Shown one piece after another: positions 11,791 to 25,189 of a stretch of 64,000 nt of DNA; the stretch's first letter is position 1; every line of letters starts with the position of its first letter. The DNA is taken from NCBI RefSeq assembly GCF_025766255.1, contig NW_026516673.1, positions 603,598 through 667,597 on the forward strand, written 5' to 3'. The position numbers and the translations under genes are program-made. Source of the stretch: Zychaea mexicana (taxonomy: Eukaryota; Mucoromycota; Mucoromycetes; Mucorales; Lichtheimiaceae). Below the pieces are notes generated by a model. The model was not told the DNA's origin. It searched no databases and saw nothing but the letters and a program-made list of their open reading frames with translations.

Positions 11791-14700
11791 CCACGGCTTT
11801 TGAAAATTTCAAAGAGCATCAAGTTATAAACATTTATTTTTTGACGACGTGGAAGCATTAAGTATCAAGCGCCTACATTATCAAGGAATAGTCAATCACT
11901 TCTGATTTCACAATGAGGAACATGTTAGCCCACACTACCCCGCACCCCATCCACTACTCGGCACACACGCTTACTTTAACGACACGGATTTAGCTAGCCT
12001 CGCGTTCGCCAGCATGGCGGCCCAGTACACATCAACTTTTCGCTGTCCAGCCAAACGTAACACTTGTCGAAAGGTGCGGCTCCTGCTACTACACGAAAAA
12101 GAGAAAACCACGCAAGCGTAATTTTTGTCTAACTACATATCATCCCACTCCATCCACCCTCCCCATTTTCCATGATACCTGCTCTCTTCGTTGATAAGTC
12201 ACCAGACAACAGCCCTCGCAATTAAAGACGCGCCGCTGCTCGGGACCGCGTCATCGTTCAAGAAGAAGAGGGTGTAAAAAAAAGGTGAATATAATAAACA
12301 AAGATCGCAGAGAGAGTTCCAAACTGAGAGGCAAGCCCTTCCCCAGCGTCCACAAACCCACTTGGGAGTACACAACTGCGCGAGTAACTCAAACAGCAGA
12401 AGGTTCCCTTGATGGTGTAAGAATGCCCCAGGAGCAGCCAGCCACGGTCAGAGATGCAGGACTAGCCACACTTGGAGCTCTTGGTAATCAGATACAAAGA
12501 AAGGCTTCGCAGCCACTGGTCGCCGGACAAGTAGGGATTCGTCCTCGCTTACTCTGAATACTCGCAGAGGGCATATACTTGGAGCCGGTTACGGTTTAGG
12601 ACCACTAGGCATGCTCATATCAGCCCGCCATGCACAGCGGATCCAAAGGCGGCCAACCCTCAAACCCGCACACTTGCTGCACACTTTGGGCAGTCTGCTG
12701 ACATGAGATGCCCTAAAAGAAAAAGTAAAAGGGAGAGAAGAAGTGATCCCAAGCAGCATCGCGTGCCTGCAATTATGAAAAAGAAAGAAAAAAAATGTCA
12801 TTAAGAACGTGTTATCAGAATTTACGAAAAATTAAGATTGAAGAGAAAACAACCATTCAAAAAGTGTTCTGCGTCTCTTACCTAACGTTTTTTAACGTTG
12901 ATCAGGGGCAGTTTGAGTCGTACCCCAGACTTTCGGAAGGCTCTTGTGTGAAGCAAAGCTCAATGGCAATGTTTCGAGCAAACCGGGCTTCTATTGCAAA
13001 AAAAGCCAGTTGTAAATGCTTGAAGACGAAAGTAAATGCCATAATGATTAACGTTTGTTTCTATTTCAAAAGTGCTAACAATTGCTAAAGCTACGAAATC
13101 TCTTTATACATACTTGTTGTCGTTTGCGGGCTACAACTGTTGATTGCTGTCCTGTACACTTTGTGAGATGTTGATTTGGTGCAGAGCAAGCACTTTTTTG
13201 CAGGTGAAGGTGCAGAGCACACACTGGAAAATACGCGCTAAAAAAACACGTCACTAAAATTCAGCCCCGCTGTGACGTCATCTAATCTCTTATGATATTG
13301 CTACTGTGCACCTTTCATCAAAAAGAGCTATAAAGAAGTTTTCGAACTTAAAGAAGTTGCCTGTCATTGTCTTGGGTGTCGTTTCCAAGCAGTGCATGAA
13401 TGTTTCACAACTGCAAGGCAGCTCCGCTTACTTTTGTGGCAGATGTAGTACCTGAACTGTCGCCGCAGAAATCAGCGACAAAAACAGAAGCAAGGAAAAA
13501 AGGTTCTACAGGTGTTCTGTGCCTGAAAGTTGATATACTAGCCCAGGAGCTGCGGATATCATTGATAAGCGCTAGTTCTGACACCAGGTAGAAGCAAATT
13601 TGTTTGTTCTTTAAATGCCTCATATACTATTATGATATGTTTATGACCTGATAAACGCAAAAGGAACGCATTATTATAAAGAACCTTTTTCCCTGTGTCA
13701 ATTCACGACCTTTTCAATTTAACATGCTCCTTCAATCTGTTTTGAGCATACATATCCGTCCAAGACACTGTAAAATTTTACAAAAACACAACTTTTAGTA
13801 GTATAATAAACCTTTGAGATCCGAACATCAACTAACCTGTGTTGACGTTGGATTGAACGTCCTAGTCCCTCCCTGCGATTAATAGATGCTTCCTCGTAGA
13901 GTACCACTACTGTTTACTGATTATTTGTCTGCTTCTTCTACCGATTACTTAATACTACTTTTACGTAATACAAGGGCGGCGCGAAAGGCAATGGCTACGA
14001 GAAGAAAGTACAAAATACACAATCATAATAATGTGGTGCGGTTGTCCTGAGAGTAGTTTAATGAAGCACACTTATTCTCGCCAATTTTTAAACTTTTACG
14101 ATCAAACTATGAGTACTTTTCTCTTTGTGAAATGATTCTATATGACTGTATGTTTCATGGGTGTTTTGTCCTTCTTGAAGTAGGTAATCTCGCTGGCCAA
14201 TGAGTTCCTTTTTTTTCACACCAACTTATCCCAACGTGACACGCTTTCATTGTTTGCTTTGCTGTCTGATAACACACGGCTGGTACAGGACATTTGGTGC
14301 TACTGAAGAATACAATGATCACATATATCTTGGCACTATATTATAATTCATAACGGATAAATTAATTGCATCGAGTTCGCATTGTGCGATTTATTGCTTA
14401 GCATTAACGTGCATATTTGTTATTGAAAACTCAACAACTATTATGTCGACGCACCATAAACAAATAATGAGTACCCTTTCTTAAAAATCCTTCTTTTCTA
14501 AGATTAGGTTTATTTGTGGCTAATGATAACAAGTGATCCCGCGCCTCGTTGTTAATATAAGGTTTTTACTTTTCACTTTGATTCCATGTAGAAGGACGAA
14601 TAAAAAAAGCACATTTGCAATTGTAGTAGAAAATAATTTTATTTCTTAGAAAAGAAAGCGCCATTCAGATAATCAGACTGTAATAGTCTCTTTCCGGAAT

Positions 14701-16526
14701 CGACGAATTGTAACGAGAAAAAAAAGGCTCTTTCACCCCTATGTTTGGGGTTACTTGGAAAACCTTGAGCAATAATGACATAATGGGCCGAAATTTCAAA
14801 GCCAAAAAACCCTTTGGTGCTGTGATAACACTCTCCTTCCTTTGAGCACACTCTCTTGAATACGCAAAAAATGCGTGGTTCTGGCCCTTTCTTCGTGATG
14901 TTTGCAAAGTGTGCACACACTCTATGGAAATTGCTTATCCTAACAACAGGATTTCGCTTTTAAATTTATAGCTGGTTTTAAGCTTCCTTTTGAAAAAAGA
15001 AAAAGGTTGCGACCTGGGATATGATAGAATGAGCTTCACTTCACGCAGTCTAATGATCTTGTTGTTGCTATGAAGAAAATGTCGATAAAACGGCAGTGAG
15101 ACGCTTGTTACTTAGTCTTTCGAGATTACAAGTTTTCTCCAAATAGCCTAATTCAGTAACACGAGCGAAACCTTTTTTCTGGTTTGTGGCACCTTAGAGA
15201 CGGCAATCCTGGACATTGTTTTTAAAAGTATGTACCACAAAACTTCTTAGACACCAGTTTGTTCCGAACGGATGTAAGAAATATTTTAAATGCTGAGCAA
15301 ACGCGGGGGTTTGAAGGAACGCACTCGTTCCATTGAAAGTTTTGAAGTAAAGGTCCAGCTGTCAGTAGTAAAGAAAAGCTGGTGCATCGAATGGTAGTGG
15401 AAAGAAAACGATCCCCCATTACAGCATCATCATGATATCAAATGCTTTTATCTCCTAAAACAAATACTGGTCTCTCTGACAACAACAAGCTCAAGGATCA
15501 TTCAAACTTACAATGATGATATATTTGATCTAGAGGATCAAAGCTACCGAAGAGTTGACAGCTGGGATCACATTTATTCCGCTGCGGAGCGGAGGTCATC
15601 GGATGGGTTAAGACAAATTTAAGGCATACTCTGCTGGTGCTGGTGATGTGCACCAATGATAATTTTAGCTATTCCATTTTAGAATTGCTTCCTTTATACT
15701 TCTTTATATGGTAGGGGAGTCTTTATAATGCTGTCATAGTAACTTGATCCATCATGTGAGAATGAACATTAAAGCCAGTTGACAGCAAGGTAGTAGTTGT
15801 TTTACATCATATGGAGCGATATATGAATCTTTGTAACATGAAACAGGTACGGTGAAAGGATGCATGTAAGGTAAGTTTTTCTTGGCTACTGGTAATAATA
15901 GACAGAATGCATGATGTGAGCTTTTGAAATTCAGTTTTAACTGCAGCATGTCGTCGGATGTTTGACCATGTTTGTATATCGTTTTACCATCATTGTCCTC
16001 AATGACGACATGGAAGTAACCCTTCTGCTGCGACAGCCCAATGAATGTGTGCTTTGATGCGCATTTTGTAGCATTTGGCTCTAACATTTTTTAAAAGCCT
16101 GTGGTGGAAATTAGAGGCATGTACAGTATCATAAAAGTACGTAAAGTCATCGTAGTTAGTGGCACTCGATGCGCATCAACAATATCACTCATCATGCAAT
16201 ACACCATGAAATCGTTTCGAAGGAGCTTGGATGTTAAAGGATCTGTCACCCTTATAAATGTAGCATATGCAAAATCAAATTACGCACTACGACGCAACAT
16301 TCATTTGCGCCACTTTGAAGCATGCACCGTTCAGTCGTACGACGCCGCGAGAATATAAATAAAGGATACTTTTCCACTTATGAACTGGGTTTAATACTTT
16401 CTCTTTCCCTCACTTTCTGGTAAAGATCATATTCTAATACTGTCACAGTGTATGACAAACCCTATACCCGCGAGTAACTAACAATTATGCTCTATCACAA
16501 CTCTCAGTTAAACATATTTTCGGGTT
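11791..16526. other. Long gene-poor region
   Basis: No gene recognised over 4.7 kb. 12.0-12.75 kb is visibly more GC-rich than its surroundings and has small frames (plus strand 12285-12557, 90 codons) with no family I recognise. 13.1-16.1 kb is AT-rich. A minus-strand frame at 15752-16087 (111 codons; starts MLEPNATKCASKHTF) could be a relic but I cannot identify it. Confidence 0.5.
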
Positions 16527-17720
16527 ATGGTCCAGACACCCGCCCCCTTCACCGATATCCTTACGTTTTTACACAGCGTCCCTGTTGAACTCCAAAAGAA
16601 ACCTGAACCTTCGAATCAAGTCATTCTCGAATCGTTCCTGTTCGCAGCCCATTGCGATCTCGGCATTTACATCATCGAGCCGATTCTTGCCAATGACGTA
16701 CATTTGAAGCATCAGTTATGGCAGCACCGCAATGGTGAGCTGGTCAACAAGGCGCTCGAGAGCGGATACAAGCAGATTCTCAAGGACATTGTCCGCTTAG
16801 TCAACCACGCAAACCAGCGCCATGAACAATTTACGACGGCCAACTATACGTACAACGAAGTCCAACGTCAAACACACATTGATTACTTGAAAGAAGAGAC
16901 CGCCAAACTGCGCCGACTTCTCAATGCACTCTTCTTGCAGAATGTGCCCAGCACCCCGGCACTGACGATTTCCATGTTTGAACCAATCATGTCCGTCGAC
17001 GCCTATGACTTTTGGAAGCTCCTTGGCAAGGATGTTGTCGTTCCATGGGACAAATTCTCAACAACATACAACATTCTCTTTGGAAACGTCGAGCCACAGT
17101 ACAAGAAATACATCCAGAACTTCTTGTGCGAATCAAGCAGTAACAATGTAACGGCATTCACCTTTATCTCACTTGTCGACAGCTTCGGTTTCCCTTTCGG
17201 CAGAAACAACGACAAACAGGCTCTCTCAGAAAAGGGCCGTGTGCAAGTGACCCAAATGATCGTCGAACTCATGCGCGAACTCGGTTCTCCGGAAATGCGT
17301 GCCCATCTCTTGGAGGTCTATGAATGGTACAAGGGCATTGATCGTACCGATGCTGGCGCTATCCAGCAGAGAGCAAACGAATGGGCTGCTATCATCAAAA
17401 AACATCCACGCACTGACACCTCGACCCCTAAAAGTGAAGAACAGAAGCGTGCTGACGACATCGACTTGGCCAGACGTGCTATTTCTCTTTTCTACCAACG
17501 CTACATGGTGCTCTGGAAAATTGGTCCAACTGCTCGCGATGTGATCAAGAATGTTGATACTCCCGGAAAAGCACGCATTCGCGACTTTCTTACATATGTG
17601 AAGCCTCTGGACTATGCGAATCTGATCACGGTCATTGGCGCCGACCCCGCAAGTTGGCCAAAGAAGAAACCAGTTGTCTACAGCTTCTTAGACACTCTCG
17701 TCAACCCTCCTTCAAAGTAG
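16527..17720 (+). CDS. Intronless 397-aa protein with Cbl-N-like (four-helix + EF-hand) features
   Basis: Single exon, ATG 16527 to TAG 17720, with codon use that looks strongly biased (C-ending codons), so it is probably well expressed. No signal peptide or membrane segment is apparent. Residues about 20-150 look helical. The stretch MSVDAYDFWKLLGKDVVVPW (about 154-173), then DKF and about 40 residues later NNVTAFTFISLVDSFGFPF, follows the pattern of the Cbl TKB EF-hand region (DA..FW...G....VPW..F, then F.F.....F.P). This similarity is from memory of the family and unverified. The SH2-like and RING parts of Cbl are not visible; residues 230-397 look helical and unknown. Function unassigned. 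It stands alone, with gene-poor DNA on both sides. Confidence 0.85.
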   Translation: MVQTPAPFTDILTFLHSVPVELQKKPEPSNQVILESFLFAAHCDLGIYIIEPILANDVHLKHQLWQHRNGELVNKALESGYKQILKDIVRLVNHANQRHEQFTTANYTYNEVQRQTHIDYLKEETAKLRRLLNALFLQNVPSTPALTISMFEPIMSVDAYDFWKLLGKDVVVPWDKFSTTYNILFGNVEPQYKKYIQNFLCESSSNNVTAFTFISLVDSFGFPFGRNNDKQALSEKGRVQVTQMIVELMRELGSPEMRAHLLEVYEWYKGIDRTDAGAIQQRANEWAAIIKKHPRTDTSTPKSEEQKRADDIDLARRAISLFYQRYMVLWKIGPTARDVIKNVDTPGKARIRDFLTYVKPLDYANLITVIGADPASWPKKKPVVYSFLDTLVNPPSK

Positions 17721-20227
17721 CTTCTTTGATTATCGACGCATTCACTTGTATCAATCTTTCTTATTTTTTTTTTCTTCGCTTGTTAGTAATAAAAGGTTGT
17801 CCAAGTGCATAATATTTATTTTCACCTTGTGTGAACTGTTGGTGTTTTAGTTCACGTCCAATTACCTACTGCATGCACCACTGTTTTGGATGTCTTGCTT
17901 CCATTTATCATGCTGATGCGCGCGGGAAAAAGACCCGTGTTGTTTACATAAAATTAAATGCTTGCTGCTTCACACAGTCGTCACTTGGCTCATTTAGTGC
18001 TGGCATTCTTTAGTATAAGCATAAACGGATCCTTACTTATTCGAAACACAGTGTTAAAGTTCATCGGCTTGGCTCTTAAAATGTACAACACTGTAACAGC
18101 GCCCTATCGTTATGTACGTATGTTTAAGTACTACGATGATTGAGAATAAAATCGCTGTATTACTGCCAGCTAGTCTTCTGACTAGACCCAGTCTTGCGGG
18201 TGCTTCTTATCTCTCATTATTCTGTGGAACTGCACATTTTCGTTTCTCAGTGCCGTTATAACAAGATAAATGGCACCGTCAGCAGAGACCTAAAGATTGT
18301 TTGTATACTAAAAACACATGTTTTGCCCTTGCAGTATATATACATCACTATCACCACAGTGGCAGTAAATACGGGTTTCCTTTTTATGGGATGCGTTTCG
18401 AAAACTATTAATTATTACATTTTGGGCCCTCATAATTTAACTGTACTCAATAAACAATCGGATTTTTGGCATTACTGTATGTGTGAAATTGGTGTTCAAC
18501 GAGCTAGCCGATGCCATTAAATGCTACATGATGGTTGCTATTTTCCAAATTGAAGCTGAACATGCGACTTACTACTCCATAGTCAGCAATTGATTATATG
18601 TTCAGTGCGATTTTTGCAAGGTGGATAGTGGCAAGAAATGGAAAATTATCAATGTTACGCTGATAAGCATTATACCCAATTTTCGGTTAACATGAACAGG
18701 AATCCACAGCCGGTTTTACAAAGTTGTATTTGCAGATGAGCTTTATTAGAGAATGATCAACAAGGTTGTTTATATTTTGTGTAGAGATTTATAGATACTA
18801 AATGAAATTTACGTAGCGGCTAATAGTCTGCGAGAAGAGAACGCTCAGATTCCCCGTAAAAATGGACGCGGGTAAAATAATGATCAAGTTAGTAAGCACA
18901 GATGCTAATATATGAAGCCTCAAGGTACAACCTCAAGTTCCTAGAAGGAATCTGACAGATCGTTTAAACTGACTATCCGTTTTTCAAGGATTGACGTACA
19001 TGGTCATGTTTTACACAAAGCAGTCGGTGGCTGAGTAACTAGCATTGGTTGAAATATGATCTACGGGACGACGTCAATGACTAGATATTTTGGTGGTGCA
19101 CAACGTTGTGAGGATCTTTTTGTACACCAAGCTCCTGGAAAAAGAAAGAAAATGAAATGTACTATCGCTATATCACTATTTTCAATAAAGTTTCTCTTGG
19201 GGAGCTCACCATCTTATTTATTCATCTTTCGGCTTCTTCATCTGTCCACAGCATACGGAAGAATACGTATTGATGGATAATAAAGAAAAACAATGGTTTG
19301 GAAGATGTAGCATTAAGAATTTGTCTTGCGCCACCGACGGCATGGCTTGTTTTTGTGAATGCTGGTTGTACAAAATGGCTTGGATCAGTAGATCATTGCT
19401 TACGTACTGAATTACCACGAGATAAAATGGAGGTTGTCATGTATAGAGATAAGCTCCACTGCTGAAGAGTATTAGCATGACGTTTTACAGAATCCGAACA
19501 ACGCTGCGGCAGCAGCTGGAATACACAGAAATCAAGATTGTTGGATGGGTAATCAATCATAGTCGAAAGACAGAAAGCATCCAGTGTTATTTCAATACAG
19601 CCTTATGCCCAACAACGGTCCATATCCAGGTTCATCCGCTGATACGTTCTCCAAAACGCCAAGCTATAAACTTGTTGTTTTTTTTTTCCGAACGTCGTCC
19701 CACCAGCATATACATACATACGCTCACACGCTGAGCTAATTTATGCAACGAAAGTATTGATAGCAGTAGAATGCTATTTACGTTCTTGGACACTATGGTC
19801 TTGGGTGCTAGCCGAGTAAAATGTCTCTTTGTAGGTGTACTAATAATACTTTGATTCCATCAACTCATGGGTGAGTACAAGCAAAATGGGCTTAGCGCCA
19901 GTGCTGGAGGAACACTTTAAAGTAATATGATGTAGCTCCTTTTGCACAAATTGGGCGTCGGCGATCGGTTGCTACCGGAATAGTGAGCCGTGTAGCGGAA
20001 GAAATGTCAAGCCGACATTAGATAAGTCACTGCTCCCTTTTGCTACATCAGGCTGCTGTGTATAACAGCAATAGTAGTGGGTTATCAATGATCTGTATCC
20101 AGCAGACATTCAATCAGTCAGGGTGTGCGCGAAAAGATTGGCCGACAATGATGCTGTGTGTGCATAAATGATACGAAAATATGGATCTCAGAAAAAAATT
20201 GATACTTACTCTTTCTTATAATACAAC
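17721..20227. other. Intergenic, no gene seen
   Basis: AT-rich, many stops in all frames; only short frames without recognisable similarity. A T-run at 17764-17773 is likely 3' UTR of the preceding gene. Confidence 0.6.
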
Positions 20228-21476
20228 ATGCTCCCAATTACAGCGTATGAAAGTAGCAGCGACTCAGAAGGCTCCTCGGATACCGAACAACAACAGTAAG
20301 CATGATTTCATAGATCTAAGCTTTTTTGACACAGGAATTGACTTTATTACATTAGATCAAGCTCAATGCCGGCATTGCCAGGCTTTTTTTCACCAGGTAA
20401 AGTCAAGAAGATCTGTTAGATTCGAGCGTGTGCGAGAAAGGGAATTCCGGCAAAGAGAAAGAGAGAAGATTTGACTCATTAGCGAGATGCAATAGCGTCC
20501 ACCAAAGCAGAAGATCCTGTCAAGCATCAAGGAAGGAAACGGACAAAGCCGCATACTGCAAATAGCTGGGCTACACATGTTTATGTCCAAGGTATGTTTG
20601 CGGCAGCTTATCAAATTCCAAAGGGGCCAATTTATTGATGGGGAATGATATTTTTTGAAATTTGGTTTGTTAGTGCCAGTTACTGAGGAAGTCAAGCAGA
20701 TTGTTGGCCCAACCATAACAGACGACATACACTCAATGATCCAGCAAGAAGAGGACGAGATGCTGCATGTTAGTCTGAGTAGATGCGTGTTCCTGAAGGA
20801 GCATCAGCTTGATACGTTTGCACAGAATATTCGTGACAGCATCGCACAGAGCAGGTACGCGTTTTCCTGAAACACAAGCAATAATCTTCGCAATGAATGA
20901 AAGAAGCTAAGCAACTCATGGTTACCTCCAAATACAAACCCAAAGCTTCTGTATCACCTTTGCCGATGTGTCCGTATTGACGAACGACGAAAAAACGCGG
21001 TCTTTTGTCACTGTCGAAGTTGGAGCGGGGTACAATGAGGTAAAGAGCTTACTTTGATTGGGTGGATGATATGTGTGTTTCCTAGGCTGATGTCACACAA
21101 AACGCAAACCAGCTTCAGTCCCTGCTCAGGGCGGTCGACAAGGTCATGGAGAAATTTGGGCAGCCGGTGTTCTACAAGGTAATGTTGTGCATACGTGTTT
21201 TGTTTATCTGCTGTGCATTTATATTACTTGCATGTGTGGCTGTTTTTTTTATTATGAAAGGAGCTGCAAGATTACTAAAATTACGTAATGGCGACGCATT
21301 AGCCCGCGCGCTTCCATGCTAGCATTGCATGGAGCTTGACGTCCGCGCCTCTGGAAGCTGCAGTCGGAAGAATCCCGACATTAGCGGTAGATGACCTCAC
21401 TACCGTTAGCCACATGGTATCCAAGGTGGTCGTCAAGATGGGCAACCGAGTCGTCGAGGTGCCATTACAGAAATAA
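20228..21476 (+). CDS. USB1: U6 snRNA 3'-exonuclease/phosphodiesterase Usb1
   Basis: Trims the oligo(U) tail of U6 snRNA and leaves a terminal phosphate; a nuclear 2H phosphoesterase. Seven small exons, 20228-20295, 20356-20396, 20511-20591, 20674-20854, 20946-21039, 21086-21178 and 21303-21476, give 243 aa in one frame. N-terminus MLPITAYESSSDSEGSS is followed by MPALPGFF and GRKRTKPHTANSWATHVYVQ. Both catalytic HxS motifs are present: HVSLSR in exon 4 and FHASIAW in exon 7. Between them are CVFLKEHQLDTF, FADVSVLTNDEKTRSFVTVE and AVDKVMEKFGQPVFYK, all typical of Usb1. The short exon 2 was placed because it is the only in-phase join and supplies the conserved LP.LP..F segment. Both catalytic dyads are intact, so the enzyme is probably functional. 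Confidence 0.93.
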
Positions 21477-22565
21477 AGACATTGCATTCAGAGCGAGTAC
21501 CGCTGCTATACCACACATTACGACCTATCATTCCTCTGTTAATTTGATTCGACTGCCTTTATCTCTGGGTCATTGGAGTGCTCCAACCAACTGTCAAGTC
21601 TTGTGCCTACTACCGAAACCCGCTAGTTGCGCGGATAACGAAAAAAGAACAACACCAGTCGATCGCCCGCTCGCAGGTCCCTAAAAAAGACAGAGGGCAC
21701 CCAAAAAAAAACCACAAAAAACGCTTCGCATGCTGCCATATTTATACACACCACAACACACACTCCCAAAAGGTTCTGCTTAGCCGAATAGCCGCCGCTC
21801 CCACTTGTTTGTCGCTTGGGCCACACACCCTCTCTGTGGACTACAGCACACAGCTCATGCATCTTACACAATGTATTGCGTTCTCCTATTTGCTTTGTGC
21901 GCTCAAAAGAAGACGAAGAAAAAAAAATTATTATCGACTTTCCTTTTTTATCGTTCCCATTCAAAAATAACTGAAACCGATCGACCAGCATTCTGTTTTT
22001 CTGGCTCAGAGCTGATCGCCTATGTTTCTGGGCATCACTGGCTCCGACCAATGGGTGTCGACGGGCTGCTGCTGAGCCTCTCTGTTCAGCCCAAAGGACT
22101 CGAACGTGGCAACGAGGCAGGAAGAAGGAGGGATGACGGAATGGCCGAATCTGCTGGTGTGCGTCGAGTCGACATGGGAACCAAAAATAGCGGTGGTTAC
22201 ACCAAAAGCGAACAAAAAAAAAAAATAATAATAAAGAAAATTTAGCCACCCGTTTCCAGGGGCAACACATAAGAAAAAAAAAAGTTAGACAGTGGCAGAA
22301 GCAGAAGCAGGTCCGTCAAGCGCGTTATAATAGGTCTCGTAATACTTCCTGTATTAGATTCGAGCCCCGTCTATATTCCCTTCTGAAAGGACCAAAGCTT
22401 CCCTCTCTTTTCCTCTTCTTCTTCCTCTTCTTTTTTTTCTTCTTCTTTGTCACGCTCTTTCTTATCTCTCATCCTCTTCTTTCCCCTTTCCTCACTTTTT
22501 CCTCTCTTCCCCTCTCTTCCTCTCTCTCTCTCTCTATCTTTTTTTCTCTCTCCGCTTGATTCGAC
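21477..22565. promoter_or_regulatory. Intergenic and pyrimidine-rich leader of the class IV chitin synthase
   Basis: No gene recognised. 22385-22557 is almost pure C/T on the plus strand, ending 9 bp before the chitin synthase ATG, so it is probably its promoter or 5' UTR. A-runs occur at 21704-21720 and 22213-22224. Confidence 0.55.
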
Positions 22566-25147
22566 ATGTCGAATCCTCATCGGGCCTCCGGCTACCAACC
22601 GGGGCTTCGAGGATATCCCAACGATCCTCGCGCTTCTCGTCAGGGCTTTCACCCGGGCCAACCACAACAACCACAGCCTCCACGTCATTCCGGTGTCGGC
22701 CCGCCGCGGCCACCTATGCACAACCGTCAGTCGCAAGCCGGCATGCCAATGAATCGTCCCTCAATGCGCATGGAGGACGCTCGACGATCGAGCGATTACA
22801 GGCAACACAGTCAACATCACCGTAGCAGCCGTCCACTACCACCACAACCACAACCACAACCTCACCACCACCATCCACAACATCAACAACAACAGCAACA
22901 ACAACGAATGCCTTCGCCGCCTTCGGGTATGATGATGGGCCAGCAATCTCGTCCAATGCGTGCTCCTCCAGCAAACATGCAACAACAATCCCAGCCGTAC
23001 CGTCGAGTGAGCGTCAGTCGCGCTCGATCCCTCTCTCGTCCAGAACGTCAGCGACCGCGACAAGGCATGCTCAACCGAACACCATCGCAACATCGAGCTG
23101 CGGCCGGTGCCCGACTGGCACCTGGTGCCAACAATCCAATGCCACCTCCTGGCATGTATGCCGGTGGACAGCAGCCAATGTCTCCGCATCTGCAGCAACA
23201 GCTTCAGCAGCAGAAGCTTCAGCAACAGCAGGCCGCTGGATTAGACACGCCGATGCCCAACCAGGGACGCCCTACTGATCCAGAAGAAGACGAAATCAAG
23301 CCCAAGGTGCTTGTCAGCTGGTGGTCCTGGATTGCATTCTTGGTGACGTGCTGCTTCCCCAATTGCTGTATCAAAGTCGTCTTTCGGAAACCCAATGCGC
23401 TGATGCAGCAAGCTTGGCGTGAAAAGATGGCCTTGTGCTACATCATTCTGCTTCTGATGGGTGCACTGGCGTATATCACTTATGGTCTGAACCAGACATT
23501 GTGTCCGGACTCTGTACAGAACCCGCCGTTTTCGAGCGTGCTTGACGGCGTGCGGACACCAATGTACTATGACAATCCTCGCGTGTTTGGAGAATTCTAC
23601 AGGATGGAGGACTTGCAAAGCTTCTTTTCGTCGAAAGGCTTGGAGCTCAACAATGACTATCAGAACATGGAAATCGGCTCGATCTTTGACGGCGATACCG
23701 CAGGCGTCTGTTCCGGATTTGATCAAGGCAGCGCATCGACAGTAGGCAACTGCAGATTGGACAGCCCTTATGGTAAGTCTGCGTATTTCTTTGTTATTGT
23801 TGTCCTCTTTGTTTGCTATTGTGACAAACTGCTGATGCTCTGCAACCTTGCTGCTCAATAAAAAATAGGCGGCTCGATTTCCACATCGGACGGCAGCTGC
23901 TTGTCGCTTCGAGAATTGCAGGCATTTGCGTCGTCCACGGGCACGATTGGCTTCGAATGGGCGGACTTGAGGCCGGGCGGTGTTGACACTCTCGGACAGA
24001 CTGATCTTGTAGTCCTGGGTGACATAGGTAAATACTTATAACAGACCACAGCTTCCGCCCTCTCGCTGGCGGAGTTCTGAAAATAAGAGAATCTCTTGTA
24101 ATTTTTTTTTTTTCGTTTGCATATGCACTAACTCAAAATGTATTCTTAGTACTCAACATCACAAAGTACATTGACGAGAACACCCAGTTCTTTGGCGAAG
24201 ACATCGACACTGCACTGCGAGCCACCCGCGGCAACGACGGCTCCCTCGCCGTCATGTACAGCGGCGGCAAGACCACCCGCGACTGTCTCCTGGCAAGATA
24301 CACCGTAGGCAACATGGAAACCGAGTCCGGTGGCTGTATTGCCAACACCATCGTCATGAACATGATGCTTGCTGTCATTGTCACCATCATTGCTGTGCGC
24401 TACTCGATGGCCCTGCTCTTCCAGTGGGTCATTTCCAAGCGTCTTGTCAAGCCCGGCGGTCGTTCCAACTGGCTCGCTTGGCGCTCGATCAAGGGTGGCA
24501 ACGACGACCCTGCCAACCACATCCCGGGCCCTTACAACAACTACGGACCAATGAATGCTGCACGCGGCTCGTCTGCCTCGGTCAGCTCGGGCGCATCATC
24601 TTCGCGCGGCCCTCAGAGCGAACAGAGCTCAGCATTCAACCTTGGAAACAACCCGACGGACATTGTCTCGACTGAACTGTACTCGGTGATGCTGGTCACT
24701 TGTTATTCGGAAGGCGAAGATGGTCTTCGTACCACCATGGATAGTTTGGCGGAAACAACTTACTCAAAGAAGCACAAGTGCTTCTTTGTGATTGCTGACG
24801 GTATGATCACGGGTGCAGGCGAGACAAAGTCGACGCCAGACATCGTGGTCAGCATGATGGATTTGGACCCTGCCATGGCCAACCCAAAGGCTGCATCTTA
24901 CCTTGCTATTGCAGACGGTGAAAAGCAACTGAACATGGCGAAAGTGGTATGTTTCCTGCCCAAAAAAAAGGTCATAAACAAAAACTCTAAAATATTTATA
25001 TCTCCCGCCTTCTAGTACGCTGGCCACTATAAGGGCGTACCTTGTGTCACTATTGTCAAGTGTGGTACCGAAGAAGAACAGCAAGGTGCCAAGGCAGGCA
25101 ACCGTGGTAAACGTGACTCTCAGGTTAGTGAGCGTGTGCATCTAAAG

Positions 25148-25189
<42 letters not shown>

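Noticed and set aside
13272..13280. TGACGTCA (CRE-type) site
   Set aside because: An isolated 8-mer in gene-poor DNA with no start codon nearby; expected by chance.
15752..16087. 111-codon minus-strand frame, considered as a gene
   Set aside because: No recognisable domain, no promoter features and AT-rich neighbours; cannot be supported beyond an open frame.
21623..22270. 215-codon minus-strand frame before the class IV chitin synthase
   Set aside because: Low-complexity Phe/Arg-rich product from A-runs and purine tracts, with no conserved motif; more likely promoter DNA.
22355..22375. B-box-like GATTCGAGCCC
   Set aside because: Flanks do not pair as a T-arm and no cloverleaf can be drawn; lies in the chitin synthase leader region.
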